A stretch of DNA of 64,000 bases from contig NZ_JAFELM010000013.1 in the NCBI RefSeq assembly GCF_016890225.1, positions 1 through 64,000 of the forward strand. The letters run 5' to 3'. The DNA comes from Bacillus suaedaesalsae. Lineage in GTDB: Bacteria > Bacillota > Bacilli > Bacillales > SA4. Position numbers and translations under genes: made by a program. Below, piece by piece: positions 53,317 to 62,345 of this stretch. A model generated the notes under the pieces. That model saw nothing but the letters and a program-made list of their open reading frames with translations. It was not told the DNA's origin and searched no databases. Every line of letters begins with the position of its first letter. Positions within the stretch are counted from its first letter, which is position 1.

Positions 53317-53535
53317 TTATTCTTGTTCTGTGTCCTCAGTGTCTTTTTCTGAGCCTTGGTCTTTTTTGAAGCGCTCTACTTTGCTTTCTAGGTCGTCTAA
53401 CATTGCAAGTAGGCGGTCGATGTCTTCTACTTCGGCTTCTTCTGGATCAAGATGATCGATTACTTCTAGAAACATTTCTAGACGATTTTTTAAATAAGAT
53501 AGTTGTGAGTCTGGATTTGTTGTGGCTTTACCCAT
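53317..53535 (-). CDS. SE1561 family small protein
   Basis: A 72-aa very acidic protein: helical YLKNRLEMFLEVIDHLDPEEAEVEDIDRLLAMLDDLE, a coiled-coil type pattern, then an E/D/K-rich tail. It fits the small SE1561 family of Bacillales. The ATG at 53535 is 7 nt from AAGGAG; an upstream ATG (53562) lacks a site. Function unknown. Confidence 0.75.
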   Translation of the reverse strand: MGKATTNPDSQLSYLKNRLEMFLEVIDHLDPEEAEVEDIDRLLAMLDDLESKVERFKKDQGSEKDTEDTEQE

Positions 53536-53708
53536 TTGTATTCTCCTTAAAGTTGTTGTCAATTTCCTAGTAAAAAGATATCATAAGTACGTTATTTAAG
53601 TAAAACTCGGCTAAAGCAATTCATATGAAGAAGGTCATGGCCATCGTTTTTTCTTAAAGTGCTAAAAAGGTTCATCCAATCTTTTAGCTAAGAAAGGAAG
53701 TTATTTGT

Positions 53709-54827
53709 ATGACAATAAAAGTTCAAAAAAAGATTACCCCCTCTTATGATCCTTGGGAGGCTTATTTAGATGTTCAAGAGCATCAAAAATTAACTTTATC
53801 AAATATTGAGTTTACGACAACAACACTTTGTAATATGAGGTGCGAGCATTGTGCCGTTGGCTATATGCTTGGGCCAAAGGACCCACAGGCACTTCCACTC
53901 TCTCTACTATTTCAACGATTAGATGAGATCCCTCATTTACGTGCTCTAAGTATTACAGGTGGCGAACCAATGTTATCATTAAAATCAGTTGAAAACTATG
54001 TCGTTCCTTTACTTCAGTATGCCCATAATCGCGGCGTTCGTACACAAATCAACTCGAATTTAACATTAGATATGGATCGATACGAGAAAATTATTCCTTA
54101 TTTAGATGTTCTACATATTTCCCATAACTGGGGTACAATCGATGATTTCGTCCAAGGCGGATTTAGTATGATGGAGCGAAAACCGTCTTATGAACAGCGT
54201 AAAGCTTATTTTGATCAAATGATAAAAAACGCAAAAGAACTCACTTCAAGAGGTGTTATCGTTTCTGCTGAAACGATGCTTAACAAAAGAACTCTTCCAC
54301 ACATGAAGGAAATACACAAACAGATTGTGGAGGAAATGGGTTGTCAACGCCATGAAATTCACCCAATGTATCCAAGTGATTTTGCTAGTAATCTTGAGAT
54401 TTTAACGAAAGAAGAAATACGTGATTCTATACATCACCTACTTGATATTCGAAATGAAGAAACGTGGATGTTATTTGGGACATTACCTTTCTATGCATGC
54501 AGCGATGATGAAGAAGATCTTGCACTACTTCAAAGACTACGCGAAAGCAAAAATGTAACGGTTCGCAATGATCCCGATGGTCGTTCCCGCTTAAACGTTA
54601 ACATTTTTAACGGAGATATAATCGTAACAGACTTTGGAGATACACCTTCGCTTGGTAACATTCAATCACACACGCTTCAAGAAGCCTATGATACTTGGAA
54701 TTCTTCCACATTCGCAACACAACTAAATTGCCATTGCCCGTCCGTTCAATGCCTTGGGCCAAATATATTAGTGAAGAATAGTTATTATCCAACTACAGAC
54801 TTTCAATCACGTAATTCAAAGCTATAA
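53709..54827 (+). CDS. yfkAB: Radical SAM protein YfkAB
   Basis: A 372-aa radical SAM enzyme. The cluster cysteines are in CNMRCEHC (C-x3-C-x2-C), preceded by NIEFTTTTL. The GGEPMLS segment is the SAM-binding motif. A C-terminal extension has the cysteine-rich CHCPSVQCLGPN typical of CxCxxxxC-type SPASM-like tails. In B. subtilis it is split into yfkA and yfkB; here it is intact. The substrate is unknown. Start behind AAAGGAAG. Confidence 0.9.
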   Translation: MTIKVQKKITPSYDPWEAYLDVQEHQKLTLSNIEFTTTTLCNMRCEHCAVGYMLGPKDPQALPLSLLFQRLDEIPHLRALSITGGEPMLSLKSVENYVVPLLQYAHNRGVRTQINSNLTLDMDRYEKIIPYLDVLHISHNWGTIDDFVQGGFSMMERKPSYEQRKAYFDQMIKNAKELTSRGVIVSAETMLNKRTLPHMKEIHKQIVEEMGCQRHEIHPMYPSDFASNLEILTKEEIRDSIHHLLDIRNEETWMLFGTLPFYACSDDEEDLALLQRLRESKNVTVRNDPDGRSRLNVNIFNGDIIVTDFGDTPSLGNIQSHTLQEAYDTWNSSTFATQLNCHCPSVQCLGPNILVKNSYYPTTDFQSRNSKL

Positions 54828-54830
54828 ACA

Positions 54831-54860
54831 AAAACCCTGCTAACTTTAGCAGGGTTTTAA
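54831..54860. terminator. Terminator between yfkAB and yfkD
   Basis: Perfect 13-bp stem AAAACCCTGCTAA (54831-54843) with its complement (54846-54858), with A/T runs on both sides, between convergent genes. Confidence 0.9.
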
Positions 54861-54863
54861 ACT

Positions 54864-55682
54864 TTATCTAGGTTGATCCGATACAACAAATCCAAAGGAT
54901 ACATGATCTTGAACTGGAATCCATGCTCCAATACCTTGTGATGTTACATTTTTAATATCAATTGTTCTTTTGTTCCCTTTTAAAACTAGATAAACCTCAC
55001 CAAAGGTAACCTTTCCTTTTTCATTCACTGCAGGCGCATAGGCATATAAGTATCCCAATTTTCGTGGTGAGATATTATAGACTTGTTCCTTTTTTGTTCC
55101 ATATCCAACAACTGTATGAAACGATAAAGGTAAATTCGTCTTTTCCATCGCTTTTAAAAGCATCATCTTCTTAACGTCTTCTGCCTTGGAAATTTTCGAA
55201 GTCAATCCACCTTTTACGTGTTTTTCAGACTCTTGTTTGTAATACATACGCTGAACAGCATTACCGCCTCGGTTATCTGTTAGATTTGTGTTAATTTTTT
55301 GATACTCCCAGTTTGTGTTTGTTTCCCCTGATTCATAACGAAGTGGCCATTGCCCCATGTAAATCGTCGCTCGATAACCAAATGCCAGAGGTGCATCCGA
55401 AATTGTCGTCTCATTTAGCATTCGAATAAGATCAGGATTTTCAATTGGAATTTCAGAGGTTTCTAATAGTTGCTGTGTTAAATCACTTGGTTGAAGGTAC
55501 GGTAAATCCTGAGTAGGGTTCGGATACGTATTTTCCTTCGTAATGTTCATAACAGAACTTGGAATTTGTACCTTAGTCTCTTGCTTCACCTCGGTTTTTT
55601 CTTTCTTTTCTGCAAGAGTGATTGTTTGAGTTAGTCCAAAAAATAAAATAGTTATGACAAAAGCTGATATAACTTTTTTCAT
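54864..55682 (-). CDS. yfkD: YfkD-like exported protein
   Basis: A 272-aa secreted protein: N-terminal signal peptide (MKKVISAFVITILFFGLT...) with cleavage probably after TLA, a Lys/Glu-rich linker, and a globular part with WPLRYESGETNTNWEYQ, GGNAVQRMYYKQ and TSQGIGAWIPVQDHVSFGF. Order with yfkAB matches YfkD of B. subtilis. No catalytic motif is recognised. The start is behind GGAGTATGT. Confidence 0.88.
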   Translation of the reverse strand: MKKVISAFVITILFFGLTQTITLAEKKEKTEVKQETKVQIPSSVMNITKENTYPNPTQDLPYLQPSDLTQQLLETSEIPIENPDLIRMLNETTISDAPLAFGYRATIYMGQWPLRYESGETNTNWEYQKINTNLTDNRGGNAVQRMYYKQESEKHVKGGLTSKISKAEDVKKMMLLKAMEKTNLPLSFHTVVGYGTKKEQVYNISPRKLGYLYAYAPAVNEKGKVTFGEVYLVLKGNKRTIDIKNVTSQGIGAWIPVQDHVSFGFVVSDQPR

Positions 55683-55769
55683 TTATACATACTCCTTTTC
55701 AAATAGGATAAAGCCTTTTCCTATAGTTTTTTCATTTAGAAATAGGATTATCCACAAAAGGATTATTTT

Positions 55770-56372
55770 TTATTGCATTCTTTCCTTTATACGCTCTAAT
55801 CTCGGTGCAAAAACTTGAATAAACGGTCCAACTGTTAATGCAATAATAATTGTTCCAATCCCAATTGGCCCTTTGAATATAAGTGCTAACACTAGTGCAG
55901 TAAGCTCTCCTAATGTTTTGGCTACCATTAAATTCACCTTTAGTCTGAATTGAATCGATAACATAAAACGATCAATAGGTATTAATGGATATTTTGACTG
56001 AAGGTAAGTTGCAATTCCAAAGGAAAGAAACAGTAATCCAAGGAATAAAATGATTAATTTACTTACAATTGTTGCTGGTTCTAAGTTTTCGAACACATAG
56101 ATAAGCCAGAAATCGATAAAGAAGCCAACGATGACAATTGTAAAGATTGCTAAAAAATCAGGTCGTTCTTTTAATAAAAATCCATTTAATATGATTAATA
56201 TAAGACCTACAATAATAACCCAACTACCTACTGTTAAGCCAAATGTGTTTGAAAGTCCAACATTAAGGGCATCCCATGGACCTGCTCCCATATCTGATTT
56301 TATCGTTAAGCTAACCCCCATTGAAAGAATAGTCAGCCCTATTAAATAAAACAAAATTCTAATTTTATGCAT
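55770..56372 (-). CDS. YczE/YyaS/YitT family membrane protein
   Basis: A 200-aa membrane protein with about five helices. The N-terminal IRILFYLIGLTILSMGVSLTIKSDMGAGPWDALNVGLS is the diagnostic part of this family (YczE-like, DUF6198). Several members are needed for production of secondary metabolites or are near peptide genes; the role here is unknown. The start follows GGAGA. Downstream of yfkD's neighbourhood in the opposite sense. Confidence 0.85.
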   Translation of the reverse strand: MHKIRILFYLIGLTILSMGVSLTIKSDMGAGPWDALNVGLSNTFGLTVGSWVIIVGLILIILNGFLLKERPDFLAIFTIVIVGFFIDFWLIYVFENLEPATIVSKLIILFLGLLFLSFGIATYLQSKYPLIPIDRFMLSIQFRLKVNLMVAKTLGELTALVLALIFKGPIGIGTIIIALTVGPFIQVFAPRLERIKERMQ

Positions 56373-56557
56373 ATCTCTTCTCCTTTACTTACTATTGATA
56401 GCATACCATTGAAATTGAAGAACAAAATAAAACGTACAATTTTAATTTATTTGAATATTTACAACATTTAAAATACGTGTTATACTCTATTTAACCCTAA
56501 AGCTTTTCATTCCTTAATTCCTACATTTCATTTATTTTGCACTCATTAGTATGTCCG

Positions 56558-56593
56558 GCAAAGGCCCCTATCATAATTGATAGGGGCCTTTGC
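56558..56593. terminator. Terminator behind the OsmC gene
   Basis: Perfect 16-bp stem GCAAAGGCCCCTATCA (56558-56573) with its complement (56578-56593). It is downstream of osmC on the minus strand; T-runs are short on both sides. Confidence 0.75.
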
Positions 56594-56599
56594 TATTGT

Positions 56600-56980
56600 T
56601 TAAATTAACTTAAATGTCTCTTCAATTTCAATGCTTCCTGCAACTGATTGTGCCATTGGGCAATTTTTGTTCGCAAGATGAATCGATTTCTGAACCTGAT
56701 CTTCCTTCAAATTTTCACCTTTTATCGTATAATGAATGTTTATTTTTTCAATTCGATTAGCATACTCAGGATTACGCTTCACCTCTGTATCAATCGTGAT
56801 ATCTTCTATATTTAATTTCTTTTTTTCAAGAATTGTACGGAGAACTCCTCCGCTACACACCGCGATAGACGCCACCATTAGTTGGTAAGGTCTAAAACCG
56901 TAATCCTCATTACCTGAAACATGAAGCTCACCGTACTCAACATTTGTTTTAAAACCAACTTCCTTCATTTCAAACCTCAT
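56600..56980 (-). CDS. OsmC family protein
   Basis: A 126-aa OsmC/Ohr-type fold: central helix with AVCSGGVLRTILEKK and a C-terminal ANKNCPMAQSVAGS containing the two redox cysteines. The protein is shorter than Ohr and closer to YhfA-type OsmC members. Related enzymes reduce organic hydroperoxides with thiol donors. It adds to the peroxide-defence genes of the window. The ATG at 56980 follows AGGAAG. Confidence 0.88.
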   Translation of the reverse strand: MRFEMKEVGFKTNVEYGELHVSGNEDYGFRPYQLMVASIAVCSGGVLRTILEKKKLNIEDITIDTEVKRNPEYANRIEKINIHYTIKGENLKEDQVQKSIHLANKNCPMAQSVAGSIEIEETFKLI

Positions 56981-57123
56981 ACATACACTTCCTCTTCTTA
57001 TCTATTTCCTACATTATAATTTTTCTTCCTTCACCTTTAAAGTAATCTGTACTTTTCTATTGGCATATTTCGGAAAGGGTGATACGATTTGTTAGTGAAT
57101 TTTTTTAGAAGTGAGGCTTAGAG

Positions 57124-58293
57124 ATGAACAATAAACTACGCTTTTGGATACTTGTCAGCATTGTTGCGATCTCTGGTTTTTCGCAAGGTATGTTACTGCC
57201 ATTAATTGCTGTTATATTTGAAAATCAAGGATTGGAATCTTCTTTAAATGGATTGAATGCTACAGCATTATATATTGGAATTTTACTCGTCTCACCTTTC
57301 ATGGAAAATCCACTGCGGAAATACGGCTATAAACCCGTCATTATTTTTGGTGGATTACTTGTTATCGTGTCGCTCGCACTATTTCCATTATGGCACTCGT
57401 TTTGGTTTTGGTTTTTACTAAGACTACTGATCGGTATTGGGGACCATGCCTTACATTTTGGGACACAAACGTGGATTACTTCTTTTTCTACAAAAGGGAA
57501 CCTAGGGCGAAACGTTTCTTTATATGGGTTATTTTTCGGCATCGGTTTTGCTGCTGGTCCATTAATGACACCACTGGTTACAATTAATGAAGCGCTTCCC
57601 TTTATCGTTTCTTCAGTACTCTGTCTAATCGGGTGGGTCTTCCTTTTCTTATTGAAAAATGAATTCCCCGATGAAGAATTCAAAGTCAGTACATTTGTAG
57701 ATACGATGAAACGATTTTCAAAGGCTTGGAAATATGGGTGGGTTGCGTTTCTCCCACCGCTAGGTTACGGATTTTTAGAGGCATCTTTAAATGGAATTTT
57801 TCCTGTTTACGGCCTGCGAATTGGTCATTCTGTCACAAACATCTCGATTCTTTTAACCGTCTTCGCTGCTGGAAGCATTATTACACAGCTTCCACTTGGT
57901 ATATTAAGTGATAAACTAGGTCGTAAAAATATATTAATGATTGTACTATCAACAGGGACCTTGGCTTTTTTAATTGCAAGTCTTTTTGAACATTCTTCAA
58001 TTGGATTAACACTTTGTTTCTTACTTGCTGGAATGCTTGTTGGCTCTACGTTCTCACTTGGTATTAGTTATATGGCTGATTTATTGCCAAGATCCCTCTT
58101 ACCAACAGGGAATTTACTTTGTGGAATTTCGTTTAGTATTGGGAGTCTATTAGGTCCATTTCTTGGAGGATTGTTCATTCAATGGTTTAAAACGATTAGC
58201 TATTTCCACATCATTAGTCTTGTTTTATTTATCATATTCATTGCCATTGTATCTTCAGGCAAGAAACAACAAATCGTTGAACAAGTGGGCTAG
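57124..58293 (+). CDS. MFS transporter (YfkF-like)
   Basis: A 389-aa major facilitator with twelve predicted helices. MFS signature segments are LRKYGYKPVIIFGG (loop 2-3 variant) and SDKLGRKNILM (loop 8-9). It resembles efflux carriers such as YfkF of B. subtilis, which lies near yfkD. The substrate is unknown. The start follows GAGG, 8 nt. A strong terminator lies 30 bp behind the stop. Confidence 0.85.
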   Translation: MNNKLRFWILVSIVAISGFSQGMLLPLIAVIFENQGLESSLNGLNATALYIGILLVSPFMENPLRKYGYKPVIIFGGLLVIVSLALFPLWHSFWFWFLLRLLIGIGDHALHFGTQTWITSFSTKGNLGRNVSLYGLFFGIGFAAGPLMTPLVTINEALPFIVSSVLCLIGWVFLFLLKNEFPDEEFKVSTFVDTMKRFSKAWKYGWVAFLPPLGYGFLEASLNGIFPVYGLRIGHSVTNISILLTVFAAGSIITQLPLGILSDKLGRKNILMIVLSTGTLAFLIASLFEHSSIGLTLCFLLAGMLVGSTFSLGISYMADLLPRSLLPTGNLLCGISFSIGSLLGPFLGGLFIQWFKTISYFHIISLVLFIIFIAIVSSGKKQQIVEQVG

Positions 58294-58327
58294 CATCAGT
58301 AAGGTCTGGACTAAAGTTTTCTAGGGA

Positions 58328-58368
58328 GGCGTAACACGTGATGAACACGTAGTTACGCCTTTTTTTCT
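58328..58368 (+). terminator. MFS gene terminator
   Basis: Stem GGCGTAAC-CGTG (58328-) with CACG-GTTACGCC (-58359), interrupted by one-base bulges, followed by TTTTTTTCTT. Confidence 0.88.
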
Positions 58369-58466
58369 TAATTTACACATAATAGTTGCACAGTTCTAAT
58401 AGACTGTTATATAATAATACAAAGAATATAACAAACTGTATTAAAACAGTAAGGGAGCGGAAACGA

Positions 58467-58613
58467 ATGAGTCGACAAGAGCGGAGAAACATGATTGAAT
58501 TTATTCAACGAACAAAGGGGTTAGCAGAAGATCAGCTTGTATATATGACTGATGCAGAAATAGAGCATATTTACACAACTGCTTATTTTCATTTTGAAGA
58601 GATAGTGGAATAA
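58467..58613 (+). CDS. BH0509 family small protein
   Basis: A 48-aa protein, MSRQERRNMIEFIQRTKGL then EDQLVYMTDAEIEHIYTTAY, which matches the BH0509 family named after a B. halodurans gene. The ATG at 58467 is 7 nt from AAGGGAG. The open frame begins earlier (58386), but that part has no site. The role is unknown. It sits directly before the repeat element. Confidence 0.78.
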   Translation: MSRQERRNMIEFIQRTKGLAEDQLVYMTDAEIEHIYTTAYFHFEEIVE

Positions 58614-58619
58614 GAAAAA

Positions 58620-59005
58620 GAGGCTGGGACATAAGTATTTCAGCCAATGATAAACCCGAACTATTAGGCAATATCTTGCACCTAATAGTTCGGGTCTTTA
58701 TTTGTTGATTTCAATAGATTTGTTTGATTTCGTTACTATTTTTAAGAACTAGTGGAATGGAGCGGAAGACACTCGACTCCTGCGGGAAGCAGAGGAAAGG
58801 CTGAGACCCCGCAGGCGTAGCTGAGGAGGCTCAGATTCCTCCCCGCGGAAAGCGAGTGTCTGCAGCGCAATGGAACGAACTAGTGCTTCCGCTTAACTGA
58901 TTAATAAATTACAAATGGTACGAAAAAAGTATAATATTTAATAGGTAGAATAATTTAGATATTACTCGCCTTTGAGGATGATTTATTTAGTTATGTCCCA
59001 GCCTC
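58620..59005. repeat. Full-length 386-bp intergenic element
   Basis: Ends are perfect 15-bp inverted repeats GAGGCTGGGACATAA (58620-58634) and its complement (58991-59005). Inside lie a hairpin of CCCGAACTATTAGG type (about 58663-58700), and nested arms ACTAGT...ACTAGT around a GC-rich core (58751-58855). The core resembles the one at 24900-24990, and the whole matches 29914-30188 in opposite orientation, minus the core. No ORF. Its hairpins at both ends could terminate the flanking genes. Confidence 0.85.
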
Positions 59006-59009
59006 TTAC

Positions 59010-59837
59010 TTATTCCGTATTTTTTTCTCTAAAACAATTTAATGAAGCATTGAGCTCCCCACCAAGTAAAATAATCATCCCTGATAAATAAAACCAAATC
59101 ATTAAAACGATAATTCCCCCCAAGCTACCGTATGTGGCAGAATAGTTACCAAATGTTCCTACGTAATAAGAAAAGCCTGTTGATACTAATATCCACCCAA
59201 GTGTCGCGAAAAACGCCCCCGTAAATACCTCTTTCCAATGTAGATGTTTATTTGGGGCAAAGTAATATAAACAACTAAACACAATAAATAAAATGACAAA
59301 GCTACCAATCCATCTTGCTGCATTCCAAATCGCTAAAAACGTTTCAGATAAACCAAACGCAGAGAAAACAAACACACCAATTTTTTGCCCAAATACCGGT
59401 AGTAATAATGCAATCACAATTACGATAATCATTGCAATCGTAAGCAATACAGACATTAAACGAGCCACAAGAAAATGACGAGTTTCCTTTACATCGTACG
59501 CTCGATTAAAGGCTCGAATAACGGCATTCAAGCCATTGGAAGCTGACCAGATGGTGAATATAATCCCAAAGGATAAGAGGCCTCCATTTTGCTTTTGAAC
59601 AATTCCTTCTAGTGTCGTTTGAATAATCTTCATAGATTCACCAGGTGCATACTGATTAATCATACCTAATAGATCGTCCTGCGATAATGGCAAATAGCCT
59701 ATTAGCGTAATTAAGAAAATGAGAAACGGAAAGAGTGACAGTAAAAAGAAGTAGGCCAATTCTGCCGAAAGTCCCGCTACCTCGTCATTTTTAAATCTTT
59801 TCCAAAGTTCGATTAGTAAGGGTTTGTCTTTAAACAT
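59010..59837 (-). CDS. yfkH: YihY/BrkB family membrane protein (YfkH)
   Basis: A 275-aa membrane protein with about six helices. It has the family signatures ELAYFFLLSLFPFLIFLITLIGYLP, WSASNGLNAVIRAFNRAYDVKETR and GGIIVLMIWFYLSGMIILLGGELNA. Formerly annotated as RNase BN, it is now regarded as a membrane protein of uncertain role. The gene order with yfkK matches B. subtilis. The start is behind GGAG. The 3' end touches the repeat element. Confidence 0.92.
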   Translation of the reverse strand: MFKDKPLLIELWKRFKNDEVAGLSAELAYFFLLSLFPFLIFLITLIGYLPLSQDDLLGMINQYAPGESMKIIQTTLEGIVQKQNGGLLSFGIIFTIWSASNGLNAVIRAFNRAYDVKETRHFLVARLMSVLLTIAMIIVIVIALLLPVFGQKIGVFVFSAFGLSETFLAIWNAARWIGSFVILFIVFSCLYYFAPNKHLHWKEVFTGAFFATLGWILVSTGFSYYVGTFGNYSATYGSLGGIIVLMIWFYLSGMIILLGGELNASLNCFREKNTE

Positions 59838-60063
59838 ACATTCTCCTTTTGGAATATCCTTTTGTTTTTGATTTTATAATTCTACAAGCCATTCCCAATT
59901 ACCTTAAGATTTCGTTTATTTTCCCACGTTTTGTCCGTACTAAACTATATGTGGACAAACTGCTAACATTCACCAAAATCGTTTGTTTTTTCTTTACTAT
60001 AGAGTCTACAGATTCATTTCATGGTACAATACTAATACATGTTTTACATAAGGAGATGATAAA

Positions 60064-60285
60064 ATGGATTTATCTCAAAAAACTACTGAAAATATTGAGT
60101 TTATGGTCAATGAAATCTCACAAAAATTAAAGTTATTAAATGCTGGAATCATTAAAGCAGCTCATTTTAATGAATCAGCCTATGATGATTTAAAAGACCT
60201 ATATCAACTTGTAAAGAGTAAAGACAACTTCTCGATTAGTGAAATGCAAGCTATTGCTGAAGAATTAGGGAACTTAAAAAAATAG
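60064..60285 (+). CDS. yfkK: YfkK, DUF1128 family protein
   Basis: A 73-aa helical protein, TTENIEFMVNEISQKLKLLNAGIIKAAHF, then EDLKD-type DLKDLYQLVKSKDNFS and a final helix. It matches YfkK of B. subtilis, a small conserved protein of unknown function. The ATG follows AAGGAG by 8 nt. It converges on the HD-GYP gene and shares a terminator. Confidence 0.9.
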   Translation: MDLSQKTTENIEFMVNEISQKLKLLNAGIIKAAHFNESAYDDLKDLYQLVKSKDNFSISEMQAIAEELGNLKK

Positions 60286-60316
60286 TGCCGCTCTATTGAG
60301 CAGCACTATTTTTTTC
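60276..60316. terminator. Terminator between yfkK and the HD-GYP gene
   Basis: Stem AATAGTGC-GCTC (60281-) with GAGC-GCACTATT (-60310), then TTTTTTCTT. It overlaps the end of both genes. Confidence 0.85.
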
Positions 60317-61294
60317 TTCTTCTACAATTCCCGTTATGAGTAATGTATAATCTTCATCTAAGTATACTTCTTGATTGTTAGAGAGGTTGCGGACAACTGG
60401 CCGTTGCATATGTGACCTTATTCTTGTTACTATTGCGTTCTCTCCATTATTCAATCTCACTTTCGTACCTGGTGTATAGCTTGGTATGCTTTGTATGAAA
60501 GCTTGTACAATTTCTTCACTAAACCCAATTCCACTCTTAGTCATGATAAGCTCCATCGCCATATGTGGAGGAATATTTTCACGAGATATCATATTCTCAT
60601 ATAAATTACATACCCCACAAATTTGTGCAAATTCGTGAAATGCATTACCTGAAATTTTGCGAGGGAATCCTTCTCCATTTAGCTGTTCATGATGTTGAAA
60701 CGCAACGTGTGCTGATAGCAAACTTAAATCACGGACTTTACGTAAGTAATCAAACCCTTCTTGTGGGTGACGTTCATCATCTTTTGTAATAGCTTTACCA
60801 ACATCGTGTAATAACGCACCAATCGCTAAGTCACGTAGCTGAATGTTATTCACATTTAACTTTTTCGCTACTTGAAGAGAAAGTAATGCAACGTTTACAC
60901 TATGGGCATACCTTCGTAAATCCTCAGCAATCGATGTTGTTGGGATTAATACTATTGCTTTTCGTTTCGCAACCTCGTCAATTAATTTTTTTGTGATAAT
61001 TTGAATCTCCCTAAGTTCAAATACCTTTTTGGCAGAAGCATTTTCATACACCTTTTGAACGGCTTCGATGGCATCCATCCATGTTGGCATATCCACCATT
61101 TCTTCCATCGTAATTCCTTCTGAGATTGCATCTTCAACGAATAAATAACGAATATCCATGTCTTCTAAACGCACTAAATATTTGGGATGGATTGAGCGAC
61201 CCGCTGCAAGTAATATCCTCTTTTGACGATCATAAATTGGCCTGGCCAACTGCATGGTCTTTTCGTTATAGTCCGAGATACTAATTAGTCTCAT
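60293..61294 (-). CDS. HD-GYP domain protein (c-di-GMP phosphodiesterase type)
   Basis: A 333-aa soluble protein. An N-terminal ~100 residues of unknown type precedes an HD-GYP domain with the HD pair His163-Asp164 in LLHDVGKAITKDD and the GYP-region HHEQLNGEGFP at residues 201-211. Such proteins hydrolyse cyclic di-GMP. The ATG at 61294 is 7 nt from GGAG. With the riboswitch-linked GGDEF gene it makes up the c-di-GMP turnover seen in this window. A C-terminal small beta-rich domain (from ~residue 275) may be regulatory. Confidence 0.88.
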   Translation of the reverse strand: MRLISISDYNEKTMQLARPIYDRQKRILLAAGRSIHPKYLVRLEDMDIRYLFVEDAISEGITMEEMVDMPTWMDAIEAVQKVYENASAKKVFELREIQIITKKLIDEVAKRKAIVLIPTTSIAEDLRRYAHSVNVALLSLQVAKKLNVNNIQLRDLAIGALLHDVGKAITKDDERHPQEGFDYLRKVRDLSLLSAHVAFQHHEQLNGEGFPRKISGNAFHEFAQICGVCNLYENMISRENIPPHMAMELIMTKSGIGFSEEIVQAFIQSIPSYTPGTKVRLNNGENAIVTRIRSHMQRPVVRNLSNNQEVYLDEDYTLLITGIVEEEKNSAAQ

Positions 61295-61440
61295 GGCCAA
61301 ACTCCTTCATTTCATTATACAAATTCTATCCATTAGTATAATCGTTTTATCTTCGCAATGCTATTATGACATCCTTATTCTTCACAAATGACAAGAGAAT
61401 ATAACGGAATAATTAATAGAATATTGCACTTTAGCTCAAA

Positions 61441-61475
61441 AAACTAGGAGCTGGAGTCCTAGTTTATTGGTTTTA
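61441..61475. terminator. Intergenic hairpin between HD-GYP gene and ArsR gene
   Basis: Perfect stem AAACTAGGA (61441-61449) with its complement (61457-61465), loop GCTGGAG, followed by ATTGGTTTTATTTTTG on the plus strand. No clear plus-strand gene precedes it. Confidence 0.6.
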
Positions 61476-61704
61476 TTTTTGATTATAAAGTGTAGCTATT
61501 GGACCATTTGGGAGGTGAGTCTCTATGTTTTACAACAATTAGGTGAACGATTTTATGTCAATTTGGGTAACACTTTTTTAGATTCATTTTGAATGAAGTG
61601 TTCTGATCAATTTTAGCTAAAACTACTAAATTTCCGCCGATTTCAGCACTACTCTGTATTCCTCGTTCATAGTTAAAGCTAAAGTGAAAACATTCCCGGT
61701 GTTT
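61466..61704. other. Intergenic gap, no gene
   Basis: A strong GGGAGGTGAG (about 61510-61519) precedes an ATG (61525), but the frame gives only five codons (M-F-Y-N-N) before a stop. No larger ORF is supported. It may be the ruined start of a small protein. Confidence 0.4.
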
Positions 61705-62304
61705 TTATGATAGTTTATCCCATTTTGTCCAAAGTTCCTTAGGATTTAGTTCATACACGCTATCTTCTCTGTACATGAACTGATGAATGATGAACTCTCT
61801 ACGTAAAGTTGCATAGTCGTCATGAAACTGCTTGATAAATTCATTCAACTCTTTTTCTTGATACTTCTTCCCTTGCTCTAGTTCCTCTACTATATGTTCT
61901 AATACAATGAGTTTCTTTTTCATTTGAGCAGGTATTTGTTTTAAGCGACCATCCTTTGAGAAAAAGTTCGTAATCACGGAATTCTTCAATTGAACTTCTG
62001 TATTGATTGACATACCATCTTCCCCTTCCTTTGCCTGTTCTACTAATTTTAGTAAGGCTAAACTACTTTGTTTCAATGTTTTCTCATCTAATGAGAAGTA
62101 GATTGTGTTTTTCTCTCTTCTTTGATATAGCAATCCTGCATCTCGAAGTTTATTAGCATGATGCGTCACAGTGGGAGCAGAAATTCCTAGTCTTTCTGCA
62201 ATTTCTATCCCGCTCTGAGAACTATTTGCTAATAACATGATAATTCGAATGCGAGTTGGATCTGTTACTGCTTTATGAAAATTAATAATCTTTGAAAGTT
62301 GCAT
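61705..62304 (-). CDS. ArsR-family regulator with DUF2087 domain
   Basis: A 199-aa protein. The N-terminal winged helix (ITDPTRIRIIMLLANS, IAERLGISAPTVTHHANKLRDAGLL) is of the ArsR/SmtB type. No cysteine metal site is visible in the recognition helix. The C-terminal part (FFSKDGRLKQIPAQMKKKLIVLEHI...) is DUF2087. The ligand is unknown. The ATG at 62304 is 6 nt from AAGGGAG; a TTG at 62325 is upstream of it. A perfect palindrome overlaps the region just before this start, suggesting autoregulation. Confidence 0.85.
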   Translation of the reverse strand: MQLSKIINFHKAVTDPTRIRIIMLLANSSQSGIEIAERLGISAPTVTHHANKLRDAGLLYQRREKNTIYFSLDEKTLKQSSLALLKLVEQAKEGEDGMSINTEVQLKNSVITNFFSKDGRLKQIPAQMKKKLIVLEHIVEELEQGKKYQEKELNEFIKQFHDDYATLRREFIIHQFMYREDSVYELNPKELWTKWDKLS

Positions 62305-62323
62305 AAGTATCTCCCTTTCGTTC

Positions 62324-62343
62324 AATTAGATAATTATCTAATT
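62324..62343. promoter_or_regulatory. Palindromic operator before the ArsR-type gene
   Basis: TTAGATAATTATCTAA (62326-62341) is a perfect palindrome extended to 20 bp. It lies between the -10 element and the ribosome site, the ideal place for autorepression by an ArsR-type dimer. Confidence 0.75.
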
Positions 62344-62345
62344 AG

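Noticed and set aside
61525..61542. Tiny ORF M-F-Y-N-N with strong SD
   Set aside because: Five codons only; probably a ruined start. No homology could be judged.
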